Part shown: positions 1 to 11,952 of the stretch, piece after piece
How positions within the stretch are numbered: position 1 is the first letter of the stretch
Layout of the letters: each line of letters starts with the position of its first letter
From: Lactarius indigo
Taxonomy: Eukaryota; Basidiomycota; Agaricomycetes; Russulales; Russulaceae
Direction: 5' to 3'
Assembly: GCA_025766275.1 (NCBI GenBank)
Contig: JAFKAC010000009.1
Span: 1,426,001 to 1,490,000 of the forward strand
DNA: 64,000 nucleotides
Translations under genes and position numbers: made by a program
Notes under the pieces: generated by a model
The model's database searches: none
The model's input: the letters and a program-made list of their open reading frames with translations, nothing else
What the model was told of the DNA's origin: nothing

Positions 1-810
1 TAGATTGCGTGAAGAGTAAGGGTTGCTCTTCTCCTGTCCGGAGCATGTACTTATGGAGGTAATAAGACAGCGGTGATAAAGACCTGATGGTCGAGCTCAA
101 AACCTCTATGAACATTCGGGGATACCGGGATGAAGAACGGTTTGAAAAGTGACCTATCAATCATGTCATCCCAAGGGTTGCTTGTTTACTGATTTTTCCC
201 ATCAGAAAACTTCTCAAGTTCTATTTTCAATCGTTTCTTTTAGGGGTACCGGTGCGTCAGGACTGTCTTACTGAAATGTTCACTCAACATCGGGCATGGT
301 AGGAAATCATCGTCGGCTTCCGTACACCAAGCGGCCAACTCACAACCGTGCAACCATTCAAGACGTTGGAGATACCGCGAATGGTGCGCGGAAAGCGGAA
401 TGCTTGGGACGCCCAAATCTGCCTCGACTGGGGTGAAAGGTTTTTGACGTGGGTAAGGAAAAATGTGGCGTCGGATACTGTAGCTCCGGAAAGCGTATGG
501 CGCGTCAAGTTCACGCCTCGCGTTGGTGTCGAGCTAACTTTGCTCCACGATATCGGGACGAAGGGAAGTGGAAGCCGGTGAAGACCGTGTGGGTTTTTTA
601 CCGACCTGGTACTGGAAGGAGATATGCTCCAGCGAGTACAGCAACACGAGCTGTCTCGATCCAACGCCAGGGGTCGGTAGCAGCGGCGTCCAGTTCTCTT
701 CCGAGGGGATGGCAGATCTAGTCGTAGATGTTCGCTCATGGTATGCTACATATGTCCAGGTGAATACACTCGTCGGCCTTGTCGTCATTCAAGTTGACTG
801 TCTCATCTGA
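1..810 (+). CDS. RAI1: RAI1/DXO-family decapping/pyrophosphohydrolase, 3' part (partial, one frameshift)
   Basis: RAI1/DXO enzymes remove incompletely capped or NAD-type 5' ends of RNA; in fungi Rai1 also partners the nuclear 5'-3' exonuclease Rat1. The 5' end lies outside the window. Exons read as <1-15, 67-148, 206-251 and 303-810. Visible family motifs in order are a DCVK stretch, VELKTS (the catalytic E-x-K lysine motif), ERFEKKLLKFYFQSFLLGVP across an intron, EIIVGFRTPSGQL, IPRMVRGKRNAWD, an ICLDWGERFL block, VWRVKFTPRVGVEL and finally EDRVGFLPTWYW, the usual C-terminal signature. Between VWRVKF and DRVGFLP the frame shifts by one base near 561: an extra A in gacgaaggga would restore the expected REVEAGED if removed. 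The 'family' recognition is strong; the frameshift may be an assembly error or a real lesion. Confidence 0.85.
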
Positions 811-1475
811 GTCTGTCGGCTACTTGCGAGTCGTGTGAGGCACTGTCTTGTAGATGTGGGTGCCGATAACAGATCACTGATAGGTTCATATATCCGTCTT
901 CCGAAAGCGGTGAGGACAACCCAGGAGGGCGGCGCTGGTTCTTGCGGCGCACCAATTTTGGATTGAACTGCCGGCGAACGCGTACCCTTGTAGATTCCGC
1001 CCAAGATTCCGCGTGTATCCCGATCAAGCTCGGGCCCCGAAGTATGGTGGGGCTCCAAGAGTCCAATCAAGCCGACTGGACATACTGTAGAGAAGACTGA
1101 AAGACAGTGTCTCTTGGCGTTCATTGATCGTTCACTGTAATCCGATGGGGGTGAACATAATTCATCTACCTATTCGGTACTATCGGCCTCGGCACTGTCA
1201 GCAGGCGTGCGAATATCAGGATTACGACCGACCCCTGTTTTGAACGGCGCCTTGCGCCATAGGGATTATCGATGTAAACACTACAGTTTAGAAAATTGCG
1301 TGCAAGCGCCAATGTATAGTACAGCATCTATTAAATGAGCAACTTCCCTGTGAACGCTCTCCACCGACACATGTCGATCAAAAGCCCCGACTCACGTCAC
1401 CTGATGAAACAAAAAGCGAGAATATCCGACCCGGTAACTTCCATATAAAGGTTTATGTGCATGAGGCCAGTGACT
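811..1475. other. Intergenic, no gene seen
   Basis: Between the end of the RAI1-like gene and the 3' end of the reverse-strand FPPS-like gene. Short open frames occur on both strands but none shows a recognisable family motif or a convincing splice pattern. It should hold the two terminators of this convergent pair. Confidence 0.5.
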
Positions 1476-2874
1476 TCACTCGTTTCTGTCGTGGATATCT
1501 TCAAGCAGAGCGCGAAAAGCGGCGCGGCGCAGTATTGCGTCACCGCTCGGGTTGTGCCATTCGGGAAGGGCGTCGATCAACGCGCTGATCCGCGAGTATG
1601 CGTCCGCGGAGTATTGGGCGTAGCGTGTGTCAATTCCAGCCTCGGCGAAAACAGTTTGCACGTGTAACCGAGAAGTCCTCTTTGGATTCCCAAAGTGTGT
1701 CTCCAAGGTCGCGAGCTGTGCAGGAGTACCCGAAGTGCGGACGGCGTCAAAGCACCACGAGCGGTTCTTGGGAATGTCGCCTGCGCAGCTGTCAAAGTAC
1801 TCCGTTTGAATTTGGGCGTACTCGCCAAGTGGGAGGAGAATGTCGAGCGCGTATTCATAATAGCTCGTGTCGGAAAGCGGCCCTTTCTCAACGGGAAAGC
1901 CGCACATTATCATGGAGAGCGCCATGGGGAGGTAATACGAATAGATCGCGGCTTTGTAGATTTTAGCGGCCCTCTGACTACGTAGCATGTGTGAGCGCGC
2001 ACCAATAAGTTTGACTGCGAACGGGAGGGAACTCACACATCAACCGGGAATTGGTAATTGTGCTGTTCAAGAAAACGCATGGGAAGCTCAGCGTGAGTGT
2101 GTCGCACATCCATCAACCTCATAGTACTCACCGGAACGGGATTGCGGAAGAAAGCCGGATGACGAGTTTCGTGTATAAGCTCGAGCAGGTCGATGTAGTA
2201 TGGTTCATTTCGAAAGTGCTCGCGCACAAGCTGGAAAACGGCCCCTTCCACCAGGAGCGCATCGTTGATGGCCTTAAGCCCCACCCCCTCGACGCAATGC
2301 CAGGACAGTTTCCTATGGCTTATCTCAACCTGGTCCACAATATTATCCGAAACCAAGAAGTACGAGTGCAGCTGTGCGCGGGTTGTCATGAAAAACGGAT
2401 AGAAGTGCAAAGCATTGGACTGACGAATACGATTGCCCATCCGAGGATTGCAGCTTTTTCGTATTCAGAGTCATTCAACTGTCGTCCTTTGAAGGCCTCT
2501 GCCGCCTCGACCACAAGGAGGCCGGTCTTGTATTTGCCGCCGCCGCTGAAGGTGTTATGGTCGAGACACTAAGTACTCAAATGTAAGTCTTGCGCTCAGC
2601 TAGAGATGGGTACGAAGCGGTTACGCACTTTCGTGAAATAGTCCACTGCGTCCTGTGGCATAGAATGCGCAGTGAATTGAGAAAGTAAGAAGTCGCGAAT
2701 ATTAGGATACAAGAGCTCGAATTGATCCCGAGCAACCGCGTTCGTCACAGTACTGGTAGAGGCAGACCAGGCACGCTGGTGCGAGGGTTGGTGCGGGACA
2801 GATATCGCGAGAGAAGGTGTCGAGGGCATCATGATAGTACGACTAGACAAAGAGGAAGAGGAGAGGCACTGCAC
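1476..2874 (-). CDS. Farnesyl diphosphate synthase-like protein with degenerate Asp motifs
   Basis: Isoprenyl diphosphate synthase fold; canonical FPPS condenses IPP with DMAPP/GPP. Four exons (2874-2629, 2568-2425, 2371-2039, 1973-1476) give about 406 aa. Family landmarks are clear: LLYPNIRDFLLSQF near the N-terminus, GRQLNDSEYEKAAILGWAI, VEGVGLKAINDALLVEGAV, YYIDLLELIHET, YSYYLPMALSMIMCGF, ILLPLGEYAQIQ and a C-terminus ending in FRALLEDIHDRN. The first aspartate-rich motif, normally DDIMD, reads DNIVD; the second, normally DDFLD, reads TEYFD; the following GKIGTD loop is missing; the GQLLD block is replaced by TMRLMD and YKTA by YKAA. Because the scaffold is intact over all exons while both metal-binding motifs are altered, this looks like a paralogue that has lost or changed catalysis rather than the housekeeping enzyme. 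The first Met at 2874 is chosen for openness; a second Met lies 14 codons downstream. Confidence 0.8.
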
Positions 2875-3273
2875 CAGTCAATTTTCCGCTTAAGAGGTAG
2901 TCAAGTCGGTCTCAGGGCGTTTATTACTGTGCTGTGCTGTAGAGATGTTTACCAAAGATCCGAATGCATCTCTGAAATGAAAGGCGCCCATTCGGCCATC
3001 CGAGTCGGTGAACCGGTGAACCCAATGGGTTTCGGTTCCGGGATTAGCATGGCCCGATTAATAATGGTAATTAGGTGTCACGGACTCGACACCGCCTGAT
3101 GGTATGGCAAGCGATTCCTGTTACGGCCGCGGTGTCAACTGTCAGATATGAATGTTCCCACCACTGACAGGACACCTATCGAAGATGGCAACATTCACTA
3201 TACCTTTCTGAGGTTTTTTCGTACATTACGCGACAACCGTGAACGGGTTTGTTTTTTTGGAGATGTCAAAGGC

Positions 3274-3279
3274 TATAAA
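3274..3279 (+). promoter_or_regulatory. TATA box upstream of the 3337 gene
   Basis: TATAAA 58-63 bp before the ATG at 3337, a spacing usual for fungal core promoters. It supports 3337 as a true start but is sequence inference only. Confidence 0.4.
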
Positions 3280-3336
3280 CCGATTATTTAAATTGACCCT
3301 GTTGAAAGTGATGCTCGCACCATTCTTACACCTCCC

Positions 3337-4640
3337 ATGGCTGGTCCTCTCAGGAGAGTTTCTCAAAACTATAACTGGACTCTAAAGCGAGCTCACAACG
3401 ACCTCCACAATTCTATCACATCTGAACCTCCCCCAACCGCAGCCGCATCTCCTAATGCCGAGGCTGTCGTATTTCCCTGGGACGTAAGTGTGCACTTACT
3501 TGGTGGATGTGAGACATGACGTCCAACATGTTTTATGACCGAATAGTCGGCTGGCCTTCAATGGAAATTCAAGAACGAATACGACGAACTTCGCGAACTC
3601 CTTGGACGCTCTTTGCTCATTCTGGTCGGCTGGTGGTTGACCATAGGCAACCTGGTTGAGCAGTTCGTCGTGAGTGTTTTAGACTTTAGGATCTCTGCTT
3701 CTCAAACTCTCATCCCCATCCCAAAGGCTGATCGAGCCATCTCTCGAGTCTACAAACAAAGTGCCAAGCCCTCGATTCGTGACACATTATCAATCACCGT
3801 CTGGGGTCTGTTGGCACCACTCTTCCCCATCCCCATCTCAAAGGCTCAACCCGATCAACCCGTCTCCCACCTCCACAAAAAAAGTGCCGAGCTCTCAATT
3901 CGTGACGTATCGATTGCTGTCTGGGGTTTGTTCTTCCCACTTTTCCGGTGCGAGCATCTTCTGTTCCCCAGTTTTTCCAGGTTTATGTATGTGCGCGTAG
4001 ATATGCGATGCCACGAATAGCGATTCCCACGCAACATTTTTTCTCCCGCTTGGCTAACGCTTTCGGTGCGGATAAAAGCGAAGAATCAGACATCGATCCT
4101 GCGTCGTCGCCTTCTGCGAGACGGCCCCTGCTTGATGAACAGCCAGAACCAGACCAGAGCCCAAATATAGAGAGCACTGCCCATGAGCACCCTGAAGACA
4201 GTCCGACCATTACCGTCATGAGTGACCCTGCTTACTCAGCACTCGACGGGCCTCTTATGGACACGCTGAAAGATGGTCTCGAGAGGCTACAGTCTGCAGT
4301 GCACATGGGAAAGGGGATGCTATTCTACGGAAGCCCAACCCTTGGTGGTGATATCGGGGTACGCGTGGGAGCCTTTTTGTTATTCCATTGGCGAAAGAGA
4401 CTGACGTTGCTCGGTAGAAACCCTATGAGTACGCTATTAACATCACTAGCTGCTTTCATTCAAATTAATTGCTTTCCACGAGTGCTCAGGACTAAGCTCG
4501 ATCCTATTGATCGAAACACTACTGGCCTCAATAGTCCTCACTTTTCCCAGTCAAGCCCCAATCCGACGCAGGACCAAGGCTCGTTTAGGGTTATTATCAC
4601 ACGCCCTCAAACAGACGATAGCACTGCCTCTGGAGACTAG
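3337..4640 (+). CDS. Unidentified protein with one membrane segment and an acidic/Pro-rich region (tentative model)
   Basis: Not recognised. Exon 1 (3337 to about 3483) ends VVFPWD at a good GTAAGT donor; the next exon begins after aatag near 3546 and reads SAGLQWKFKNEYDELREL followed by a hydrophobic stretch LLILVGWWLTIGNLVEQF, likely one membrane segment. A further open stretch follows from about 3993 with the block RIAIPTQHFFSRLANAFG, then an acidic, Ser/Pro-rich linker containing RRPLLDEQPEPDQSP. Between them lies an approximately 115-bp imperfect tandem duplication (see repeat entry). A TATA box is well placed. How the 5' and 3' blocks are joined is uncertain, and they could be two genes. 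No function is proposed. Confidence 0.4.
3712..3950 (+). repeat. Imperfect tandem duplication, two ~115-bp units
   Basis: Two neighbouring units start at ccccatcccaaaggct and ccccatctcaaaggct and share caaaaaaagtgcc-like and attcgtgac blocks and a tctggggt(c/t)tgtt block. In one open frame they would encode related ~39-residue repeats with the pattern IPI(S)KA...SA..SIRD...VWGL..PLF. Whether they are exonic or intronic is not settled. Confidence 0.6.
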
Positions 4641-6606
4641 AATCCCTCTGCTCATAATCCCGTGCATTTTCCTTTGTGAAGTATTTATCAGCCATGTTGT
4701 ACTCGAATACCAATGTTGGAGAATAGGTACTTCTCATCATATCACTCTTGAGTTTATTGACGGACTCATGGTTGTAGTCCGGTAGCCTTCCCTTAGGATA
4801 CTTTCCTTAGGACATTTTTACCCAGACCCTCCTTTGAGTTCTGCCAGTGGCGGGGAATTCCATGCCGAACGCAGTCACTGCTCCAGATTTGTACCCCGCG
4901 ATTATAAGGGGCTAAATAGAAATCTCCGTGCCATTTACTGTACCTACGTGAAGTGTGAAGCACATTGGACATTATTCCTTGTCGAGTATGTAAGGCGGTG
5001 TTTCCAGCACCCCCGCGACTGCATATATACATGTCAACCAGGGATTAGTGATGAATAGCAGGAGATTGTAGATCCAGCAGCCAGGGGACCGGATATGGGG
5101 CGAAATACGGATTTATGTACATCCTGTTGGATAGTGTAGGACTCGGAGTGCGCGACCATTAATAGGTGCTGCGTGGTCTCCTACCCAAAAAACCCACGAC
5201 TGTGAATCCCCAGTAGTGTGGTGGGTCATGTTGTTTCTTCAGGGCGACTCCCTCACATCTAGAACACAGACCAGGTGTCTCTATGACATACTTCACAGCT
5301 GCGAACATTTTAGTGAGAAACCTTATTTTATCTCACCGCATCCGATATTATTCATGACGCTGTCAGTCGATTGAGTCGATTTGGTGTGCCTCCACACACA
5401 CACGACCCCCTGATTGTCCTCTCGTTCGGCTCCGTGCGTCTGAACCAGTAACTGGGTGCTAGGAGCAGGGCCTCAAATAGCGGGTCGCCTTGTATCAATT
5501 CTGCGCCGGCCTAAAGAGTCACAAGGCAATCCCAGTAGGATCGTGTGGAGATCCTGATAACATGTGGCAGATTACTAGTTTCTAGACCCTTGAAGTCAGC
5601 AGGAGCACCACCTGTCGCCGCTCCCGGCGTGTTGAGATGACAAATGATGTTGGTGGCGTCGCCTGTTGCTCGTCGGCAGCGTCGTGAAGGGCCGAATCGT
5701 GCAATGTAGCGTGATAGAGACCTGGGAACGGGCTCCGTTCAGCCTCATAATTCCTTGAGAGTCGTAACACATGTACCTATTGTTTAAGAGCTGTACATGT
5801 CGGTGGAGCTCGGCGGGCGGTGCCTTTGGTGCCTCTGAAAACGAATTCAGTAGATTAAGTTACTAGCATGGTATCATGGTGGTTTCCATTCGTGCCTCGG
5901 CTTAATGATCGCACCTGCTCGAAGATAGCGGGGGCGATATGATTGTTATGCTCCACGTCGCTAACGTAACAGAAGTCATTAGCCGGGACTAAGATGCGCC
6001 GGGCTGATGAAGCAAAGACCTAGCTTCGCCAAAGGCTACCCCGCCGGAATCTCGAAGGAATGCAGTGCCCTCCGAGCTATCATGTGCGAACCAAGCCCAC
6101 GAGAGTGGAAAGACAATTGGGTCATGAGTGTATGAGCCCTTGCTACTCAAAAAGCACAACCTTTGACTAGAAACCTTTCGGGTGTTATTTGTGTCATTTA
6201 TGGTTCTCATCTTCACATGAGGGCCCTTGCAAGGATGAGAAGTAGCGCAGGGAAGGCTATCACTCAACCGTGGCACTGGCACGTCAGATTTAGGGCAGAG
6301 GGAGCGAGAGCTTGGGCATGAGTGAGAGAATCAACCCTGAGTCACGGGTACAGTGCAGGCCAGGTGTCAGCTTCTGCAACACACAGCATGATCTGTGTCA
6401 ATCACTTCCTTACAAAGCGTAGATGAAAGGGTTCGAGGTTTCCGGGGTGTTGTAACTGCTAACTAATTCGTATCATCGGTGATGATGCGGCAGTTTTCCC
6501 GGCCGATCGGTGAGTTTCGGTGTGACATGTCGGAACGCGCTACGTCACGCGTCCGTGACTCTCCACTCTCCGTATCCCCAAGCGCAGCTGCAAGTTTTTC
6601 GTCATT
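4641..6606. other. Long intergenic stretch, nothing recognised
   Basis: About 2 kb with only short open frames. A (CA)n tract lies near 5393-5405. No family motif, tRNA or transposon end was recognised. The RFC gene begins immediately after it. Confidence 0.4.
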
Positions 6607-8171
6607 ATGCTTTGGGTTGACGATGTCCGTAACTTTGGTATACTCTCCTGGATATGACTATCTAAGGTTATCTTTTCCAGTATCGACCAAAAACCCTTGA
6701 TGGACTCCATTATCACGTCGGATTATCGCAGCGCTTGAAGTCCTTGGTATGTGGCCCAAGGTTTCTGACACGTATCAGACTGATGACCTTGGAAGGCCGC
6801 CTCTGGGGACTTTCCCCACATGCTATTCTACGGGCCATCAGGTGCTGGAAAGAAAACGCGTATTGCTGCTACGTTGAATGAGCTATTTGGTAGTGGGGTG
6901 GAACGGGTAAGTGGTCCCCTCTTGTGATGCACTGCGTATTCTGAAGATACGGGCTTCTTCTGTAGTTAAAGATTGATCAAAGAGTTTTTCTTACGCCTTC
7001 GCGGAAAAAATTAGATGTCAACGTTGTGCAGAGTAACTATCACATCGAGTTGACTCCAAGGTCCGCCTCACCTAAGCACATGGGTATTTCGCTTCAGCAC
7101 ATTTACGGGCCCTCCTTCCAGCGAAGTGGGGAACTACGACAGAGTCGTGATCCAAGAAATCATCAAAGAGATTGCGCAGACCCAACAGGTGGACGTGAGT
7201 GCGAAGCACAGGTTCAAAGGTATTTCTCGGCTCTTTCACTATTCTCAACCGGGCTATATCACAGTAATAGTGGTCGTCATAAATGAGGCAGACTCCCTAT
7301 CACGAGATGCACAGGCTGCACTGCGGCGGACCATGGAGAAATACATGTCCAACCTACGCATTATACTCTGCGCCAACAGCACTTCTCGACTAATTGCACC
7401 AATCAAGAGTCGTTGTTTGTTAATACGCGTCGCCGCACCCAACCACGAGGAGATGCTTACAGTGCTCAATCATGTTGCCAAGCGAGCAGGAGCGGGCTCA
7501 TTACCCGAAGATAGAGCTGATGAAATCATCTCGGACGCGAACGGCAATATGAGGAAGGCAATATTGGTATTCGAGGCGATGAAAATGCAGTCGTATGTTG
7601 TCACTTGTCACTGCTCAAACGAGGATGGCTGATGGGATCTGGACGTAGGCCTGACTTGTCAAGCTCACTGGCGATTGCCAAGCCTGACTGGGAGACGTAT
7701 TGTTACAAGGTCGGCGACATGATCATCCAGGAACAGACGCCACAACGGGTTATGGAAGTGCGGACAAAACTATACGAGTTGCTGAGCCATTGTATACCAC
7801 CCACAATCATATTGAAGGTGAAAAGCCCCTTTATGTCCTGTTCTTTCTCTTACAGCCAGTTAGACGATCGCGGATCGCGTGGTGCAGAAAGTAGATGAAA
7901 GTCTCAAGGCTGACATCATGCACTGGGCAGCTATCTATGTATGGCATCCCCTTCGTAGAAGTGGTCCACTTTTCTTACTCTGCACGATAGGAAAATCGCA
8001 TGCGCATCGGTAATAAAAAGATATATCACTTGGAAGCTTGGGTGGTCAAGGTCATGTCCTTATACAAGGTCAGTTCGTGCTAGCCCTTCTCAGCTGAGAA
8101 CTGATTCTGACTGTAAACAAAAGCAATTCTTTTTAGGCATCGAGCTTGGCGATTTTGACGACTTCATGTGA
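6607..8171 (+). CDS. RFC5: Replication factor C subunit (human RFC3 / yeast Rfc5 orthologue)
   Basis: Small AAA+ subunit of the clamp loader that loads PCNA at primer-template junctions. Ten exons (6607-6624, 6681-6746, 6796-6906, 6966-7060, 7122-7219, 7271-7592, 7649-7817, 7864-7938, 7991-8068, 8124-8171) sum to 359 aa, matching the ~355 aa of the family. The start [18 protein letters not shown] resembles the usual LWVDKYRP. Walker A is GPSGAGKKT; the Walker B position reads VVVINEAD, consistent with this subunit's non-canonical ATPase site; sensor 1 is ILCANSTS and the trans-acting SRC motif is PIKSRC. The C-terminal collar contains [38 protein letters not shown] and the acidic end GDFDDFM. 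All junctions keep frame, so the gene looks intact. Two donors are of the weak GTCCGY type (6625 and 7061). Confidence 0.93.
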
Positions 8172-9755
8172 TTCCGCTCACCAGAACCCAGGTTGACTTC
8201 GTGTCCTAGTTTGCGTCCATTGTATCCGCGGATATTACCCCTGGAGCTTTGCATATGGTGCCGTACCTGTAATGTCACACCAATATGGGAGAATGTTACT
8301 GCAATGTTTCACTTGTAAGGTGATTCGGTCAAGGTAATTCCTCACTGGTTCCGCGTTTTGTCCGCACCTGGACAACGAGGAAGGTGCACGATCACTCTAG
8401 ACACCCTAAACCCTGTTTTTGTTCAAGCGTCTGCTTGGTTCGCCACTCCGGTGATAACGCTCGCGTTTATAACCCGATTGAAGACGCCTCTTTCGGCTCG
8501 ATCGATGTTGGCTGTTGACCAGGTTTAGCGTTCCATGGTCCCACGCCGCTCGAGAGACACGAAACACAAGATAGACGCATTAGTGCCACAAGGCCGTGAT
8601 GTAGCAGAGCTCGCGTCAAACCCCTCGACTTTGATGTGGATCCTTGTACTAGCAGCCTCAATCCTGATCGTGATACCCTCTCAGTCTGGGTGCCGATTGG
8701 GTGCTGTATTCTGTGGTCCATGGGCATTTTGAAACACTTGATGAACACCTCCTGGCGTCTGACTATACACGCGTACTCCAAGCGCTACGGTAACCCCTAT
8801 GTGGCAAGTACCCAGTAAGTAAATATACTCACAACTTTCGAGTTCTTGGCTATGTCATGTCTTGGGAAGGGTGTGCCGCAAGCTGGGCGTACATGGGAAA
8901 CGGACATTGCATTACTATAGGTGAATTGCCAATGTATATACTCGCGTGACGACCTGAGCCATCCATACTGAGTAAGCGCCAGACGCGTTTGTGCGATGAC
9001 TGGGCGTCAGATGAGCGCGTCCAGGGTCTGACGGGCGGTCCTCGGAGGAAGTCTTCGGACCTGGAAATCCCTCGTGGAATGGTGGTTACACCACTCATGA
9101 TTCATAAGATCGGGCATACTTTGGGAGAAACCAACGCTGAGCTCCACAATGCGCTGGCACATTATTACCCTCTTTGCTGAGGGTTCTTGAGAGAGTAGGC
9201 ACCGGCTAGGGCCAAATTAAAGCGCCACCGTACCGCGACAGGGGCGCAGGTGTGTCAGCTGATGCATGGAAGCGTCGGTGAAAACGTAGCCCGAGAGTGC
9301 ATGACCCCAGGGACGGAAAGGGAAGTGATGACGCGACAAGTAGGTGCCCGTGGGCCCATCAATTACGGAAGCGATCCTGGGGAAGCATACGAAGAGAGTA
9401 GCCGCAGGGCAAGTTACTATAGTACCGCACATCGATTGCACACATGCAGTTTATGCCCTGAAAGGCCCGAACATTTCAGCAAGCGAGATACTTTAAAAAT
9501 AAAAGTTCGGAAGGGATCCGGTACAGGATTGGCAGATCAACCGGACTGTGACCGGCGTGGGCCGAAAGAGAGCGCGACGCGTCTTACATAATCCATCCAT
9601 CTACCCGACCCACCGCGTCCCACACGCCAGTCCTCGCCCTCGACGTCTCCCCCTCCCCCAAACCCGCTCTGCATCCGTCCGCTCTTCGGCCATTTTCATT
9701 TACTTACCCTCCTTCTCCTTGCAGATAGTCTTGAGGCTATTTGGGGGCTCAGGTC
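8172..9755. other. Intergenic, nothing recognised
   Basis: Open frames up to about 110 codons occur, but none has a recognisable motif. A short hydrophobic frame near 8630-8720 (LMWILVLAASILIVIP) was noted without supporting gene structure. The last 150 bp is pyrimidine-rich and probably forms the promoter/5' UTR of the next gene. Confidence 0.4.
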
Positions 9756-11952
9756 ATGACCACGCCCACCTCGACTGCGACTACGCCATCGCCACCTTTG
9801 GCTTTTCTCCACGCCAATCCCGTTTCGCTGGTTTCCACGATGGGCTCTGGTGAGATTAACGCGACAGAGCGCGAAGCTAGGCAGAGGGCCATCCAGAAAT
9901 TTCTTGCCCGTGCTGAAATCTCCAAGGTGAGTTAGACCCTGGCTCCCAGTACGATACGCGTCGAGGATTCCGCAATGATCCGCTCAGCGTCCCATGCGGG
10001 TCCTGACGACGGTGCGGGTATCCAGCTTGGCTTACAGAAAGACTGCTCTTGAGTCCATGTGCCGAGCACACTTCCCTCATGGGGCAGGACGATTCTGATG
10101 GTATCACTTCGAATATCGCGATCTCCGTTATATGACTAGCGTACATGATTTTCACGATTTTTGTCATTATCCTGCTCCGTATTCCTCTTACCTTCTCCCA
10201 GACCCTGGTGCTGACTGAATGTCTCTCTTTCCGCAGCTTACGCGTGGGCTGCGCGCGCGTCTTTCGTACGCGACTTACAAGGCGAAGCATGATGTGGCTC
10301 GTCTCCCCATTAGTGAACTCGAATCGCGTGCCGGGAACGGTGTACTTGCTACCTGGACCCCATCCGGAAGGAATTACAACGACAGTCCTGTTATCCAAGG
10401 GAATAGCATTACCAACACCTCCGGCGGCTCGGTCCGTAAAGGTGTCATGGCACCTCCAGCTATTATTCCTTCTTCAACTCCTCGTATACGCCAAACCAGT
10501 CCCGGTAAGAGGGAACCAGCAAGTGCCAACGCAGCACAGAGTCTTTACGCCTCCATTCTCGCCCCACCACCCGCGAAACGGGCGCGGACTATTCACAATC
10601 CAGAGGACCCCCCTGTTCCAGCGCCTGCCAGGATGACGAATGGGACATCTCGGCATCGGAAACGTTCGTCCAACCCTGAGGGTTCCAGAGGCACTCGTTC
10701 GCGTGTCGCTTCCGGATCCCAGCCTTACTCTAGTGTTGCAGAACATACACGCGCTAACACGCGCACGGGCAAAGAGACAAAGCGTAGAGAAACATCTAAA
10801 GGCGGCAGAACGAGTGGCCAACACCGTGACGTGAAAGCCTCGAACGCCGATCGCTCCCAGGACGTAGATGTCGACATGAAGGCAGCTGCGACTTTAACAC
10901 ACCTCCTGCGTCATTCTCGAAGCTCTATCACGTCCCTTGGCGCTGTGTCCCCGCGGTCGAGCTTGTCCGCCGGCTCGGACGTGGGTTCCTCTCACTCCCT
11001 GTCTCAATTCGCCCAAAGCTCTGCGCGTACGATGACGGCCCAAACGTCGTTGGCGTCATCCCAGGAGTCTCCTCAAACTGGCTCGTTAGCACGTCCCGCT
11101 ACCCCTCCGCGGGCGTCAGATGCTCGCCTCACATCTAGGACTGGGAGTCATCCAGATGGTGGATCTGCCTCTGCCTCTGCCACGGACCAGGAGGCGATCA
11201 AACTATTATATTTCCTTCACGAGTCACCATCACCTGCTCGACCGAGCACCGTGCGTAATCGGGATGGTCAAGACGTAGCGCCCTTCGGAATACTGTCCAA
11301 ACATCCTGATCTCAAGGCCCAAGGACGCGTACTTTTTCCGACCGCATCTGGCGGTCCTTCGGATATGCCCTCGCCATATCGGATGTTGACAAGGGATAAC
11401 TCCGGCTCGTCGGTATCGTCCTCAGCACTGGTAGAGAACCCCAACTCCCGAACTATCAAGCGCGAACCGACTCTAGTGATCGAACCCCCGGTCGGTGATG
11501 TGGTTCTTCCTCAACACACAGTCCCCGTAAACAGTGCCAGAAAGGACGCCGAACTCGCACCCATAACCAAGATCACACCCCCAACGCCAATAGAACCTTC
11601 TCCCAGTCAACTTCTACCAGCACCGTCATCCCCTCAACGTGTTGCTCAAGTCCCGACGTCCCAGCCCGTATCGCCACAATCTGAGCACAAGGCCCACCAT
11701 GCGGCACCAGCCACTCCCGGGACGTACACCTTTAATCTCAATGATTTCATAAATGTTTCGCCATCCCCTGCAGGCCCACACCGTACTACTGCCCCTTACA
11801 AACAAAATCTGTCTGGCATGCGCTCAGGTGGCGGTAGAAAGCTGTTCACAGAAGAGCAGGCCGAGCAGATCATGAGCTCCGAGGAGGCAAGCAGGATGAG
11901 CGAACATGCCAACACGGCCTTGGGTGCTGGAATACACCTGACTCGCTTCTGA
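9756..11952 (+). CDS. Whi5/Nrm1-like G1/S transcription repressor
   Basis: Whi5-type proteins bind SBF/MBF factors and hold back G1/S transcription until phosphorylated by CDK. Two exons (9756-9926, 10237-11952) keep frame and give 628 aa; the 310-nt intron has GTGAGT and CCGCAG ends. Shortly after the N-terminus, IQKFLARAEISKLTRGLRAR leads into LSYATYKAKHDVARLPISEL, resembling the short Whi5 domain (the RL.yA.yK pattern) that contacts the transcription factor. The rest is low-complexity, Ser/Pro/Thr-rich and dotted with SP/TP dipeptides, as expected for a CDK-regulated disordered repressor. A second conserved-looking block near the end reads YTFNLNDFINVSPSPAG. A basic segment PPAKRARTI may be a nuclear signal. 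The Whi5 assignment rests on this ~25-residue motif plus overall architecture. Confidence 0.6.

Noticed and set aside
284..739. 151-codon open frame on the reverse strand opposite RAI1
   Set aside because: It is the antisense shadow of the RAI1-like exon and has no motif of its own.
1476..2874. Calling this the housekeeping farnesyl diphosphate synthase (ERG20)
   Set aside because: Both aspartate-rich motifs and the KT pair are altered, so canonical activity cannot be assumed.
8535..8820. Hydrophobic open frame as a membrane-protein gene
   Set aside because: Only one short hydrophobic run, no splice-supported neighbours and no recognisable family.
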